The notes under the pieces were generated by a model, which was not told the origin of the DNA, made no database searches, and was given only the letters and a program-made list of their open reading frames with translations. Both the position numbers and the translations under genes were made by a program. Source: Cerasicoccus frondis (lineage in GTDB: Bacteria > Verrucomicrobiota > Verrucomicrobiia > Opitutales > Cerasicoccaceae). From it: 64,000 bases of DNA. This document shows, piece by piece, positions 27,807-36,778 of this stretch (the stretch's first letter is position 1; each line of letters opens with the position of its first letter). The stretch spans positions 62,001-126,000 of the forward strand of contig JAVDPC010000013.1 in assembly GCA_031296915.1 (NCBI GenBank), written 5' to 3'.

Positions 27807-29411
27807 TCAACTTACTTCAATATATAGCTCAGTAACCTCGCTACTTTCATAGCCAATTCGTTCCGCAATAACCTTCAAATGATGGCTTCCGACAGGCAAC
27901 TTAATCGGTCCGCAATACAAGCGCCAACGATTCACTAAATCACTACTGAAGCGGTAGACAATCGATGCGCCCTGTGTCGCACTTTGCAGAATAATTTCGG
28001 CAGGTCCATTTACCGAAACAGGGCCATCCATCACGTCAACACCGAGATTCGCATGGTTCACACAAATACCGATAGCCTTGTGCGTCCTTGGCTGAACACC
28101 GCCTGGATACCATTGGTTGAGCATTGTTTCTTCAGAGACCTCGGCCATGTCTCCTACCTCATTTAAGAATTCATCGAGGGCGTCGCTTAGTCGGCTTACA
28201 TCATCGGCATGATCAGTATCGTTCGCCAAATTGACTATTTCATGAGGATCTGTCTCGAGGTCATATAATTCTTCGACAGGCCTAGTGCTTGCGAAAAAGC
28301 ACCTTTCTTGTACTTCAGAAAGCTCATTGCACAGATGTAAGCGCCAAATTTCCTCCATCATTGGATGGCGACATAGATAGCTATTCCATGTGCTTCGGCT
28401 TAGGTTTGGATAGTAATTTCGTATGTATTTATAACGCTTATCGCGTATGGCTCTAACCCGGTCATACTCACAGTCGTGCCGATCACGAGTCGCATAAACA
28501 AACTCACGTTCTGGAGATCGGTTAGCGCCAATAAAAACCCTACCCTGCATATGAGACGGAACATCGATGCCCGCTAGAGACAGCGCCGTCGGGCCAAGAT
28601 CAATGCTGCTGACCAACTCGTCGCGGACTTCTCCAGCCTCCAGTCTTCCAGGCCAACGGACTATCATAGGGATATGAATGCCCGAATCGTATGGCCAACG
28701 CTTGCCGCGAGGGAGAGGGCCGTGATCGCTCCAATGAAAAACAATAGTGTTCTCTGTAAGACCATCTTCTTCCAACTGCGTCAACAGTTCGCCCATCATT
28801 GCATCATTACGCGCGATGTTAGAGTGCATACGCGCCATTGCCTCACGAGCCTTGGGTGTATCAGGAATATAGGGAGGCAAGTCAACGCTGCCGGGGTCGA
28901 TCAGCAAATCTTGTTCATTACTTTCCCACATTCCGCTCTCATGCGTTCCTTCCAGATTGAACACCGAAAAGAACGGCTGATCTGGGCTTTCGCGTTTTCG
29001 CCAATGTCCCTGCTCGCTTTGTTCGTCCCATGCTGAAAGTGGAGGCTTGAATTGGTAGTCCGTCTTCACATTGTTAGTGCAATAGTAACCTGCCGCACGG
29101 AAATACTCAGGAAGACATTTCACATGCGGCGGCAACACCGCACGATAGGGCGTGGGCAATCCAGGCATTGAAGGGTCCTGATGCATGGTTCGGTGATGAC
29201 AAGTTCCAATGGAAATCGCATACATCCCGGTGATGATGGCCGATCTACTTGGCGAGCAAACTCCCGATGTCGAAAAGGCGTTCGACCAGCGACAACTCTC
29301 CGTGGAAAATCGATCTAGCACCGGAGTTTTCGCAACCGAGTCGCCATAGCAGCCATAGTAGGGACTCGTATCCTCAAAAGAAATCCATAGAATGTTAGGG
29401 CGCTCTGACAT
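27807..29411 (-). CDS. Sulfatase (formylglycine type), with C-terminal beta domain
   Basis: A 534-aa type I sulfatase. The formylglycine signature is CSPSR with Cys52 (GVCSPSRSAIITGMY); N-terminal metal ligands lie in NILWISFEDTSPYYGC, and further ligands in HWSDHGPLPRGKRW. The last about 70 residues look like a chitobiase/hexosaminidase C-terminal Ig-like domain (GPAEIILQSATQGASIVYRF). No signal peptide is evident, suggesting a cytosolic enzyme, unless the true start has been missed; the protein opens directly with the first catalytic strand (MSERPNILWIS). It removes sulfate esters from a sugar; substrate unknown. Neighbours are an FAD oxidoreductase downstream and a divergent SGNH hydrolase. 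Activity requires a formylglycine-generating or anaerobic maturase enzyme, not seen in the window. Confidence 0.88.
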   Translation of the reverse strand: MSERPNILWISFEDTSPYYGCYGDSVAKTPVLDRFSTESCRWSNAFSTSGVCSPSRSAIITGMYAISIGTCHHRTMHQDPSMPGLPTPYRAVLPPHVKCLPEYFRAAGYYCTNNVKTDYQFKPPLSAWDEQSEQGHWRKRESPDQPFFSVFNLEGTHESGMWESNEQDLLIDPGSVDLPPYIPDTPKAREAMARMHSNIARNDAMMGELLTQLEEDGLTENTIVFHWSDHGPLPRGKRWPYDSGIHIPMIVRWPGRLEAGEVRDELVSSIDLGPTALSLAGIDVPSHMQGRVFIGANRSPEREFVYATRDRHDCEYDRVRAIRDKRYKYIRNYYPNLSRSTWNSYLCRHPMMEEIWRLHLCNELSEVQERCFFASTRPVEELYDLETDPHEIVNLANDTDHADDVSRLSDALDEFLNEVGDMAEVSEETMLNQWYPGGVQPRTHKAIGICVNHANLGVDVMDGPVSVNGPAEIILQSATQGASIVYRFSSDLVNRWRLYCGPIKLPVGSHHLKVIAERIGYESSEVTELYIEVS

Positions 29412-29583
29412 GGGTAATACAACAAGAAATATATTAGAGGGAAACGACTGCTACATCGAATAGATGCATTCAGTTGGGGCATACATAGCGATTAATTCTT
29501 TTCGCTCTCAAGTGATTACTCGCTTAATATTAACTTGCAACTTAATTGCTTCGCCAGCCGATTCGCAACTAAGTTTCTGAAAC

Positions 29584-30354
29584 ATGTTAAAACCCCTCCA
29601 GCTAATCCTCATCATCAGCGCCATGGCCTGCGTTACCGTATTCGCTCAGAAATCAGTAGGCGCGAACGAAGGCGAAGATGATACAGACTCCGCCACAAAG
29701 GATAATCCGGCTATGGCGCCTATTGTAGATATACCTGGATTGCCACGAGTCCTGATTATCGGAGATTCCATCTCGATTGGATACACACTCCAAGTCCGGG
29801 AGCTGCTTAAGGGAAAGGCAAATGTGCACCGTGTTCCACAAAACTGTGGCGCAACCAACAAGGGCTTCGCTCGCACGAAAGAAAAGTCGACTTGGGGTCT
29901 GGATCAACCATGGGATGTCATACATTACAACTTCGGTATTTGGGACACGAAAATCAGGCCCAATACAGGCAAAGTGACAACAAGCGACGAAGCCTATATC
30001 AAGAATCTCACTGCGATTACAGAGCGACTTAAAGAAACCGGCGCCGAACTAATTTTTGCCACGACGACACCAATTCCAGATAACCTACTCGTTGCTGCAG
30101 CACCCGATGCAAAGCTCCCCCAAAAGAGTCGTGTTTTTCTGGATGTCACCGAGAAAAACCAACTTGCTGTAAAAAGCCTCTCACCGATGGGAGTACAAAT
30201 AAATGACCTCTACACAGTAGTCTATCCCCAAAGGGAAGCATGCTGGCGCCCTCAGGACTTGCACTTTAATCCTCATGGATGTGATGTATTAGCTGAAGCA
30301 GTCGCCACAAGCATTAGCGACGCCTTAGACAAACGCCAGAATTCCCAACCTTAA
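29584..30354 (+). CDS. Secreted SGNH/GDSL hydrolase
   Basis: 256 aa with a signal peptide (about 1-21, LILIISAMACVTVFAQ). Block I is VLIIGDSISIGY with nucleophile Ser62; a block II-type Gly-Asn region may be CGATNKG; the central NFGIWD region and DLHFNPHG (Asp225, His227) complete the SGNH pattern. Such enzymes are esterases, often removing acetyl or other acyl groups from polysaccharides. It lies among sulfatases and glycoside hydrolases, pointing to de-acylation of a sulfated, esterified glycan outside the inner membrane. It converges with the next sulfatase gene with only 14 bp between stop codons. Confidence 0.85.
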   Translation: MLKPLQLILIISAMACVTVFAQKSVGANEGEDDTDSATKDNPAMAPIVDIPGLPRVLIIGDSISIGYTLQVRELLKGKANVHRVPQNCGATNKGFARTKEKSTWGLDQPWDVIHYNFGIWDTKIRPNTGKVTTSDEAYIKNLTAITERLKETGAELIFATTTPIPDNLLVAAAPDAKLPQKSRVFLDVTEKNQLAVKSLSPMGVQINDLYTVVYPQREACWRPQDLHFNPHGCDVLAEAVATSISDALDKRQNSQP

Positions 30355-30368
30355 ACATGAAAGCCAAC

Positions 30369-31892
30369 CTAAGCGCCATTTCGCTCTTCCCACATACTTT
30401 CAGGGGGCGCAGAGGGTATTTTCGCTTCCCACTTAGCAAGCTGACAACGTAATTCCTTTTCAACTTCAAGAAGCACAGGATCTCCGATTCGATTGTGCAT
30501 TTCATAGGGATCTTCGACACGGTCGAACAGCATGTCATCCAATCCATAAAAGTTTCGATGAAAAGCGCCTCTAGTCTCTTGCCAAACGCCTAGCTTATAG
30601 CGCTCAGTAATAATCGTGCTTTGTACAGCATTCTCCGTGATCACAAAAGGTCTTCCCGATTTTTTACCATTGAGCAGATCATAGGCTAGCGATTGCCCTG
30701 CCAATGGGAAGGGCGTATCCGTGGGTATTGGGACTCCGCATAAATCAAGTAGCGTGGGATAGAGGTCAACCAACTCGACCAAGCTTTGATTCACCCGCCC
30801 CTCTGCGATATGATTGCGCCAGTGGAGTATCAGTGGCACGCGGACGGTTTCTTCATAGACATTGTGCCCGGCCGAGCATTTTTCCACCATACCATGCGCC
30901 CCAACAAAATCACCATGATCCGAGGCGTAGATGATGATAGTGTCATCAAATTGCCCGCTATCCTTTAGAGCTTTCAGGATGCTTCCAACATGGTCATCGA
31001 TCTCTTCGACCAAAGCGTAATAACCAGCTATGATATCTCTATAAATCTGCTCATTTTTACGCGCCTGATCGACGGGCCAAACCTGGTTGGATCCACCTAA
31101 CAGTTCCCGAAATACTGGCGGCATAGTCGCAGGGTCCTGGCGCATTGAGGCAGGCATCGCCAACCCATCACCCTTATTGCGTCCACTCCCCCAATGACTA
31201 CGGTCAAAGCGATCATAGAATTCTTTTAACGGCGTATAAGGCTGATGTGGACGGTAGAATGACGCCCAGCAAAAAAAAGGCTGATCTTTACCTGATCGTG
31301 AATGAATAAAATCCACCGTTCGTCTCCGAGTCCACGCCTCCATCGTCGTCTCTGGAGTTAGCTCAGTCACGTGCTGAGACATAGGAGAAATGGGTAGCTT
31401 CTTCGTCTCGGTAACCCATCCCTCGGCGCCATGAGCAAATTCCGCTCCCCAATCTCGGTCAAATGCCTCCCCTAACCCCTGATCATTAATCCAAGACACA
31501 TAATTATCGTCTGGAGATTCTTTGATGAAATGGCTGGCCTGTTCAACCCATCCGGCATCACACCCACTCTCAAGGTGCCGCTTTCCAAATGCAGCAGTGT
31601 GGTATCCCGCACGTTGGAAAGCGGCAGGCAGGGAAACAACCTCCTCCATTACCGAGCTACGATCCATGTTCATGTAACAACCTAAAGTACGCGGATAAAG
31701 TCCCGAAAACAGCGAGCTGCGAGAAGGGACACAAATCGCGTTTTGGCAATAACCACGAGTAAATCTTGTTCCTGAAGCCGCCAGTGAATCGATATGCGGC
31801 GTGCGTATATCAGGATGTCCTTCACACCCAAGCACAGAGGCTTGATGCTGGTCACTAAATAGGAGTAAAACATTAGGATGTGATTTAGCCAT
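30369..31892 (-). CDS. Sulfatase (formylglycine type)
   Basis: A 507-aa type I sulfatase with CVPSR (Cys54 in AICVPSRSSLFSG), N-terminal metal ligands in VLLLFSDQHQASVLGC, GKRHLESG, and IIYASDHGDFVGAHGMVEK for the second metal pair. No signal peptide is visible (MAKSHPNVLLLF opens on the first beta-strand). It is the last gene of a minus-strand series glycoside hydrolase - sulfatase - glycoside hydrolase - sulfatase, starting 23 bp after the preceding stop codon. The role is removal of sulfate from the polysaccharide attacked by its operon partners. It resembles choline- and iduronate-sulfatase-like members in general layout; substrate not assigned. Confidence 0.88.
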   Translation of the reverse strand: MAKSHPNVLLLFSDQHQASVLGCEGHPDIRTPHIDSLAASGTRFTRGYCQNAICVPSRSSLFSGLYPRTLGCYMNMDRSSVMEEVVSLPAAFQRAGYHTAAFGKRHLESGCDAGWVEQASHFIKESPDDNYVSWINDQGLGEAFDRDWGAEFAHGAEGWVTETKKLPISPMSQHVTELTPETTMEAWTRRRTVDFIHSRSGKDQPFFCWASFYRPHQPYTPLKEFYDRFDRSHWGSGRNKGDGLAMPASMRQDPATMPPVFRELLGGSNQVWPVDQARKNEQIYRDIIAGYYALVEEIDDHVGSILKALKDSGQFDDTIIIYASDHGDFVGAHGMVEKCSAGHNVYEETVRVPLILHWRNHIAEGRVNQSLVELVDLYPTLLDLCGVPIPTDTPFPLAGQSLAYDLLNGKKSGRPFVITENAVQSTIITERYKLGVWQETRGAFHRNFYGLDDMLFDRVEDPYEMHNRIGDPVLLEVEKELRCQLAKWEAKIPSAPPESMWEERNGA

Positions 31893-31915
31893 CGTTCAAA
31901 TTTCGATCATCGTTC

Positions 31916-34900
31916 CTAAGGCATTAGAATAAGGTCACCGACGGTAACTACATCCTTGTTATGCGCGCTTCCAAACCAGGTCATAAAAGCGTTTCTCCCT
32001 TCGCCGTCGTCTTCATTCACAATTAGCGTAAAGCCAAGATTTCCACCAACCTTTGGCTCGAATGGGGTAAGTCGCTCCCAAGGAATCGCAACTTCGTAGG
32101 TCCGATCATTACTCGTTTCGCTATCCCTATGAATGGCTAATTGAACCGAATCAACTAAGCCAACCGGCACAGTTGTATCTGCTGATAGTGCGCACCACAC
32201 CTGAGCCCCTTTTTTTCCATCGGCTAAGGTATATTCGTACTTACCAGCTTTACGTTCGTTGACTCTCATAGGATCGATGAGCATCTGCAGGCTATCCAAT
32301 CGCCAGAGGTCCCGACCTCCAAATTTCAACTCCCCGGTAGCATCATCCTTCACCGTGACTGCGACGTAGAGATAACGATCATCCCAAAGATAACGGATTT
32401 GAGCTGAAAGGTCGTCGACACCATCCCAAACTGGGGCAGCCAATCCAGGGTTTTCAATCGCATAGAAATGACTGACTTCATCTAAAGCTTCAACATGTGC
32501 TCTAGCCCAAGAGTCTTCGTCCAGTATCCCATCAAGAGTGATGTCCGTAGTAAGTCTCTCCACCGGCACGAATCCCGCAACTGGACGCTCAACTGAAATG
32601 GACTTTCCATCTACCCCTCGAATTGAAGCACTGACATGATATACGGTCGCTGGCAGGGAATCTACAATCGGCAAACGCAACTCAGTGCTTGAATGCGGCA
32701 GAACAGTGAGCTCCGTATTGTCCATCAACGGGAAGTAGGCATTCGTCGATAATATTGGCGTATACTCTCCCCCACGAAGTATCTGCTCACCATTGATCGA
32801 AGCTTTCCAATGTACTTTTTGTGAAGTGGATCCAGCATTTCTAATGAGCAGCTTGACTCCCGGTGAATCTTGTTCCCCAAGGGGTATAGGTAAAAGATTG
32901 AGTGATAGTTTAGCTTCAACTGGAAGTCGTAGCGATAGAACACCATTAAGTACACCTACCTTTTCTTGCACCAGGACTTGTAACGACGCCTCACGGACTT
33001 TGCTATCCGTAGCAATCTCCAAGCTGATGCGTGCGCACGGCTCGCCTTGAGTTGTCTTCGCTAATTCTGACTGTATTCCCCAGTAAGGAGGCGCTTGAAT
33101 GGACACTGTCTGATACGCTGCTTCGTTCGGCAACACAACCTCAATGATGTTACGCACATCGTGCTTCAAGGCGCCTGGATATTGCCCCAAGCGAATCGGC
33201 GAATTAGGTAATTGCTCTGGCAATTTCCCAATTCTGTCTTCAAATGTAATCAAAACTGGATCAACGCCAACAGTTAAAGCTACGCCACCATCTTGCGCTT
33301 CTAAAGCATATGTCCTTCCATCGATATGTGTCAGTCGAACTTTGCCAGCTCCGTCATACGGTAAGAAAATATCATTTCGCGCAGAATCCGCATAGGCAAT
33401 CAATGCAGAGCCATCCTCTTCATCTTCGAAAAGGTATAAGTGATAATCATCGTAGGATTTTTCTTCGACGAAACGCTTAGCCGCGATGCCATTGACAACA
33501 TTATAATAGGCAATTGCATCCAGTTTCGGCGCGTACCTCTTATAGTGTGAAAAAAAGGTATTGTGAGCTTCACCAAAGCTGCCAACCAAACGCGCCTCCG
33601 GGTCGGGGTATACAAGCCCAAACCAGGAAACATTAGCTCCTCCAGATGCAAAGAAAATTGCGATTTTCTTATAAACCGAGCTGGCCACAGAGATGCGCGA
33701 CATCCCTTGACTATTCAGTCCAATCTCGGTCGACCAAATCGGCTTTTTGTAGCCGTATTTTTCAAAAAGCTCAGGGTACTTTTCGGTTAATATTCTGCGG
33801 AGTTCAGCGGGATCTGAATACGTATGAAAATCATACGCATCGCACCACTGGCCCAGACCACGCTTAAAATACTCTTCATCGGGCCCCATGGAACTCCCCA
33901 CTACAAAGATATCCGGATCGATCTTTTTAATTTCAGTATAGGCGATCCGATACGCATCGATATCTGCATCAATATCATCACCTTTGTTATGAGGCTCATT
34001 TCCAAGATTTACGTATAAAGGCTTCAAGTCTCCATACTTTGCAAAGAAAGTGCGAATCTCTTCTCTCATTAGCGCCCCATCATTGGCCAAAAGCATCTCC
34101 CATCCAGGCTGACGACGTTCAACGCTTAGCGCAGGTGAACGAACCATTGCCCCCATACCGAGTGCGTTGGTCTCATATATTTGAGCCGCATTAATCTGAG
34201 CTGGATCCGTTGAATAAATCCCCCAAGCATTACAAATTCGCACACCTAATCGATGAGTCAATATCGGGCTCTCTCTAGTGTTCTGATTCCACGTTCGACT
34301 GGTAAATGGAATTTCTTTAGGGCTAAACTGGTTGGCATGTGCTTCGGGTAAAATTGCAAAAGTAGAGTAATCAGCAAACGGATCGGCACTTTGACGCAAG
34401 ATTTCGCCATGCACTTCATAATAGCGACCTACCTCAAGCGGAAGCTGCTGAAGATCGATAGTCGTCTGGTATCTGTAGTAGTTGCGACCTTGCACTAAGC
34501 CCTTGGGCTCGAGTCTGCTAAGAATGGGGATATTCTGCTCGCCCCCCCAGTAGTCGCATACCGTCACTTTAATCCTTGTCAGCGACTCAGGCAGCTCTTG
34601 AAGAGACCATACCTCGATGGTCACCGTTAGTGGGTCTTCTGGAAAAAGGAGATGCCCGTCAGCCGGCATAGTAAACAACATACGACGTAGGCCATCATCA
34701 GGCTGATCATCTTTAAGTAGCTTAATCGACAGGGCATCGACGATAAAATATCCCTCCGTTTCTTTGTGTAATTTCACAAGAACTTGTGCTGACACAGCAT
34801 CATCTGGCACCTTCAAGCGCTCAACACGGAGGCGCCACGGATTTCGCTTATACCAACTTCGAACATCATGTATGCCGAGTGACTTGCCTTCACTATTGAA

Positions 34901-35263
34901 GAACACAATACTGAGTGATCCTCGATATGAATTGTCCATCGAATCCAAATCGCATCGACCTGCAAATTGTATCTCCAGTGTGCCAGCTGAAACGGAGAAA
35001 ACTTGGCTTTCCGCACTCACCGTTTCACGCAACGTAGTTTGATCCTTTGATAAACGAAGCGCACCTTTTCCTTCATAGGTGACCTTGCCGGTAATCTCTA
35101 CCCCAGCTTCTGTTGTTTTCCAGTTACTTTTCAACGCATCTGGATTCTCGAAGTTTTCGCTGAAGACCTCATTCGCTGGAGCGCCTGTTTTTTCTTCTGC
35201 CATCAATGAAGAAAATACAGCAGTGAATAAGAATATGATAAAAGCCTGTTTAAATAGTTTCAT
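31916..35263 (-). CDS. Large secreted clan-A-like glycoside hydrolase with C-terminal CBM9-like domain
   Basis: About 1115 aa from ATG 35263 (MKLFKQAFIIFLFTAVFSS), which begins a clear signal peptide; a longer in-frame start overlaps the upstream sulfatase. The N-terminal part (about 25-320) is beta-rich and carbohydrate-binding-like. A TIM-barrel region follows with VNLGNEPHNKGDD (probable acid/base Glu near 422) and PIWSTEIGLNSQG (probable nucleophile Glu near 512), the GH39/GH5-like clan A arrangement. After beta-sandwich domains the C-terminus is CBM9-like (ITLDGILDEDSWARA; IRYLWDDRYLYVAVTVKDD; DSLQMLIDP). It sits 10 bp after one sulfatase and 23 bp before another. The GH family is not firmly identified; the polysaccharide is probably sulfated. 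Confidence 0.7.
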   Translation of the reverse strand: MKLFKQAFIIFLFTAVFSSLMAEEKTGAPANEVFSENFENPDALKSNWKTTEAGVEITGKVTYEGKGALRLSKDQTTLRETVSAESQVFSVSAGTLEIQFAGRCDLDSMDNSYRGSLSIVFFNSEGKSLGIHDVRSWYKRNPWRLRVERLKVPDDAVSAQVLVKLHKETEGYFIVDALSIKLLKDDQPDDGLRRMLFTMPADGHLLFPEDPLTVTIEVWSLQELPESLTRIKVTVCDYWGGEQNIPILSRLEPKGLVQGRNYYRYQTTIDLQQLPLEVGRYYEVHGEILRQSADPFADYSTFAILPEAHANQFSPKEIPFTSRTWNQNTRESPILTHRLGVRICNAWGIYSTDPAQINAAQIYETNALGMGAMVRSPALSVERRQPGWEMLLANDGALMREEIRTFFAKYGDLKPLYVNLGNEPHNKGDDIDADIDAYRIAYTEIKKIDPDIFVVGSSMGPDEEYFKRGLGQWCDAYDFHTYSDPAELRRILTEKYPELFEKYGYKKPIWSTEIGLNSQGMSRISVASSVYKKIAIFFASGGANVSWFGLVYPDPEARLVGSFGEAHNTFFSHYKRYAPKLDAIAYYNVVNGIAAKRFVEEKSYDDYHLYLFEDEEDGSALIAYADSARNDIFLPYDGAGKVRLTHIDGRTYALEAQDGGVALTVGVDPVLITFEDRIGKLPEQLPNSPIRLGQYPGALKHDVRNIIEVVLPNEAAYQTVSIQAPPYWGIQSELAKTTQGEPCARISLEIATDSKVREASLQVLVQEKVGVLNGVLSLRLPVEAKLSLNLLPIPLGEQDSPGVKLLIRNAGSTSQKVHWKASINGEQILRGGEYTPILSTNAYFPLMDNTELTVLPHSSTELRLPIVDSLPATVYHVSASIRGVDGKSISVERPVAGFVPVERLTTDITLDGILDEDSWARAHVEALDEVSHFYAIENPGLAAPVWDGVDDLSAQIRYLWDDRYLYVAVTVKDDATGELKFGGRDLWRLDSLQMLIDPMRVNERKAGKYEYTLADGKKGAQVWCALSADTTVPVGLVDSVQLAIHRDSETSNDRTYEVAIPWERLTPFEPKVGGNLGFTLIVNEDDGEGRNAFMTWFGSAHNKDVVTVGDLILMP

Positions 35264-35273
35264 TTTAGAATAG

Positions 35274-36617
35274 TTAAGCCCTCGGATTAATCTGAACGCC
35301 AACAGACCGCTGAGGTGCTGGTAAAATCACAGGCGCATCTTCACCACATTCGACCATTCGGAGTATTAATCGTTCTGCTAAACTGTCGCACAGTTCCCGA
35401 TGATTGACTGAGCCCGCCAAATTGAACAATTCATATGGATCACTGGCCAGATCATAAAGGTATTCTTCTTGATAGATGTCAGCACAACTATTGGCGACAG
35501 GATCAAGGCCCTCGGCCGACACTGCATATTTCCAACGCTTGGTCCTAATGACCCGTCCGACTTCACTTTCGCTGATTTGTGCAAACACTTCCTCGGGCCA
35601 TTCTGCTTGCTTTCCATTTAATAATGGCATGATTGACCGGCCTTGCAGCGTTTCGGGCATTTCCAAGCCAGCTGCGTCAATCAGTGTCGCTGGTAGATCC
35701 ACCAGACTGACGACTTCCTGTATCTGACCACCGCCATTGAAACCAGGTCCACAAAATGCAGTTGGCACGCGCAGAGATGAGTCATGACAGGAACGCTTAA
35801 ACTCTCGATTTCGGGTAGCAAAGTGATTACCGTGATCCGAGGTGAACAGCACAATCGTGCTCTCGCTCAGCTTAAGACTCTTAAGCGCATCCAACACTCG
35901 ACCGAGCGCCTCATCCAAACGCTTCACCATCCCATAATAGCCACCAATATGCCGGTGAGCATTACCGCCGAGTTCAGCTAAGTCTGGCGGTAGCCACCGT
36001 CCCTGATAGCGCTCTGCATATCCCGGTGGAGCTGGAAAAGAATTCGTCCAATTTTGATGGTGTGGCTCGATATATGAGCTGAATAAAAAGAAGGGCTTAT
36101 CTTTATTCTGTTGGATAAAACGAATCGACGCATCTGCAATCGCATCTACTCGGTATCCCGGCAAAAAGTGCTCCTTCTCTTCCTCATCGTATAAATGCAC
36201 TTCAAAAGCATCTGAAGTGAATTCCAGTATATTGCTTGCCAGCCACTCTTGATAGCCTCCGCGCTGTGCTGGACGAACAGGGCCACGTGAATTCTCATCG
36301 CCCAAATGCCATTTGCCAATGTATCCGGTACGGTAGCCAGCCTCATTAAAACTCTGTGCTATCGTAGGGACATCTTCTGGCAGTGGTATACCATTTCGAT
36401 AACAACCTGTTCTAGTCGCATATTGTCCGGTTTGAAAGCAGGACCTTGCAGGGCCACATACAGGCTGACAAGTAAATGATTGGGCAACATGAGTTCCCAT
36501 CCGCGCCATTCGATCAAAATTAGGCATCAACTCCAATGGGTTTCCGTGCAGACCGGAACAATCCCAACGCTGTTGATCTGTAAAAAACACGACTACATTT
36601 GGAGGGGTTTCAGACAT
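35274..36617 (-). CDS. Sulfatase (formylglycine type, CGPAR variant)
   Basis: A 447-aa type I sulfatase with Cys54 in PVCGPARSCFQTG: the C-x-P-x-R core is intact but the usual Ser/Thr third position is Pro-Ala, which is tolerated in the family. Metal-ligand regions: VVVFFTDQQRWDCSG and LFTSDHGNHFATRN; GKWHLGDEN is the substrate-pocket block. No signal peptide is evident (MSETPPNVVVFF). It is in a probable operon, 161 bp after a modular glycoside hydrolase gene and 10 bp before a second glycoside hydrolase gene, both of which encode secreted proteins, so a cytosolic location for this sulfatase would divide the pathway between compartments. Confidence 0.88.
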   Translation of the reverse strand: MSETPPNVVVFFTDQQRWDCSGLHGNPLELMPNFDRMARMGTHVAQSFTCQPVCGPARSCFQTGQYATRTGCYRNGIPLPEDVPTIAQSFNEAGYRTGYIGKWHLGDENSRGPVRPAQRGGYQEWLASNILEFTSDAFEVHLYDEEEKEHFLPGYRVDAIADASIRFIQQNKDKPFFLFSSYIEPHHQNWTNSFPAPPGYAERYQGRWLPPDLAELGGNAHRHIGGYYGMVKRLDEALGRVLDALKSLKLSESTIVLFTSDHGNHFATRNREFKRSCHDSSLRVPTAFCGPGFNGGGQIQEVVSLVDLPATLIDAAGLEMPETLQGRSIMPLLNGKQAEWPEEVFAQISESEVGRVIRTKRWKYAVSAEGLDPVANSCADIYQEEYLYDLASDPYELFNLAGSVNHRELCDSLAERLILRMVECGEDAPVILPAPQRSVGVQINPRA

Positions 36618-36778
36618 TAAACTACTATCTTAGAATCTATCAAATCCAGATCTACAAGGCCTACCAATTAATAAACGCAACCAATCTTCACTAGTAATCT
36701 CTGGCTAGTGCGATTAACGCATTCATAGGAGTATGATTGAAATGCGACTTAGGCGCTAAAAGCCATCATTCAAACTCG

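Noticed and set aside
36689..36710. CACTAG...CTAGTG inverted repeat upstream of a sulfatase
   Set aside because: Six-bp arms with a 10-nt gap in AT-rich sequence are too likely by chance.
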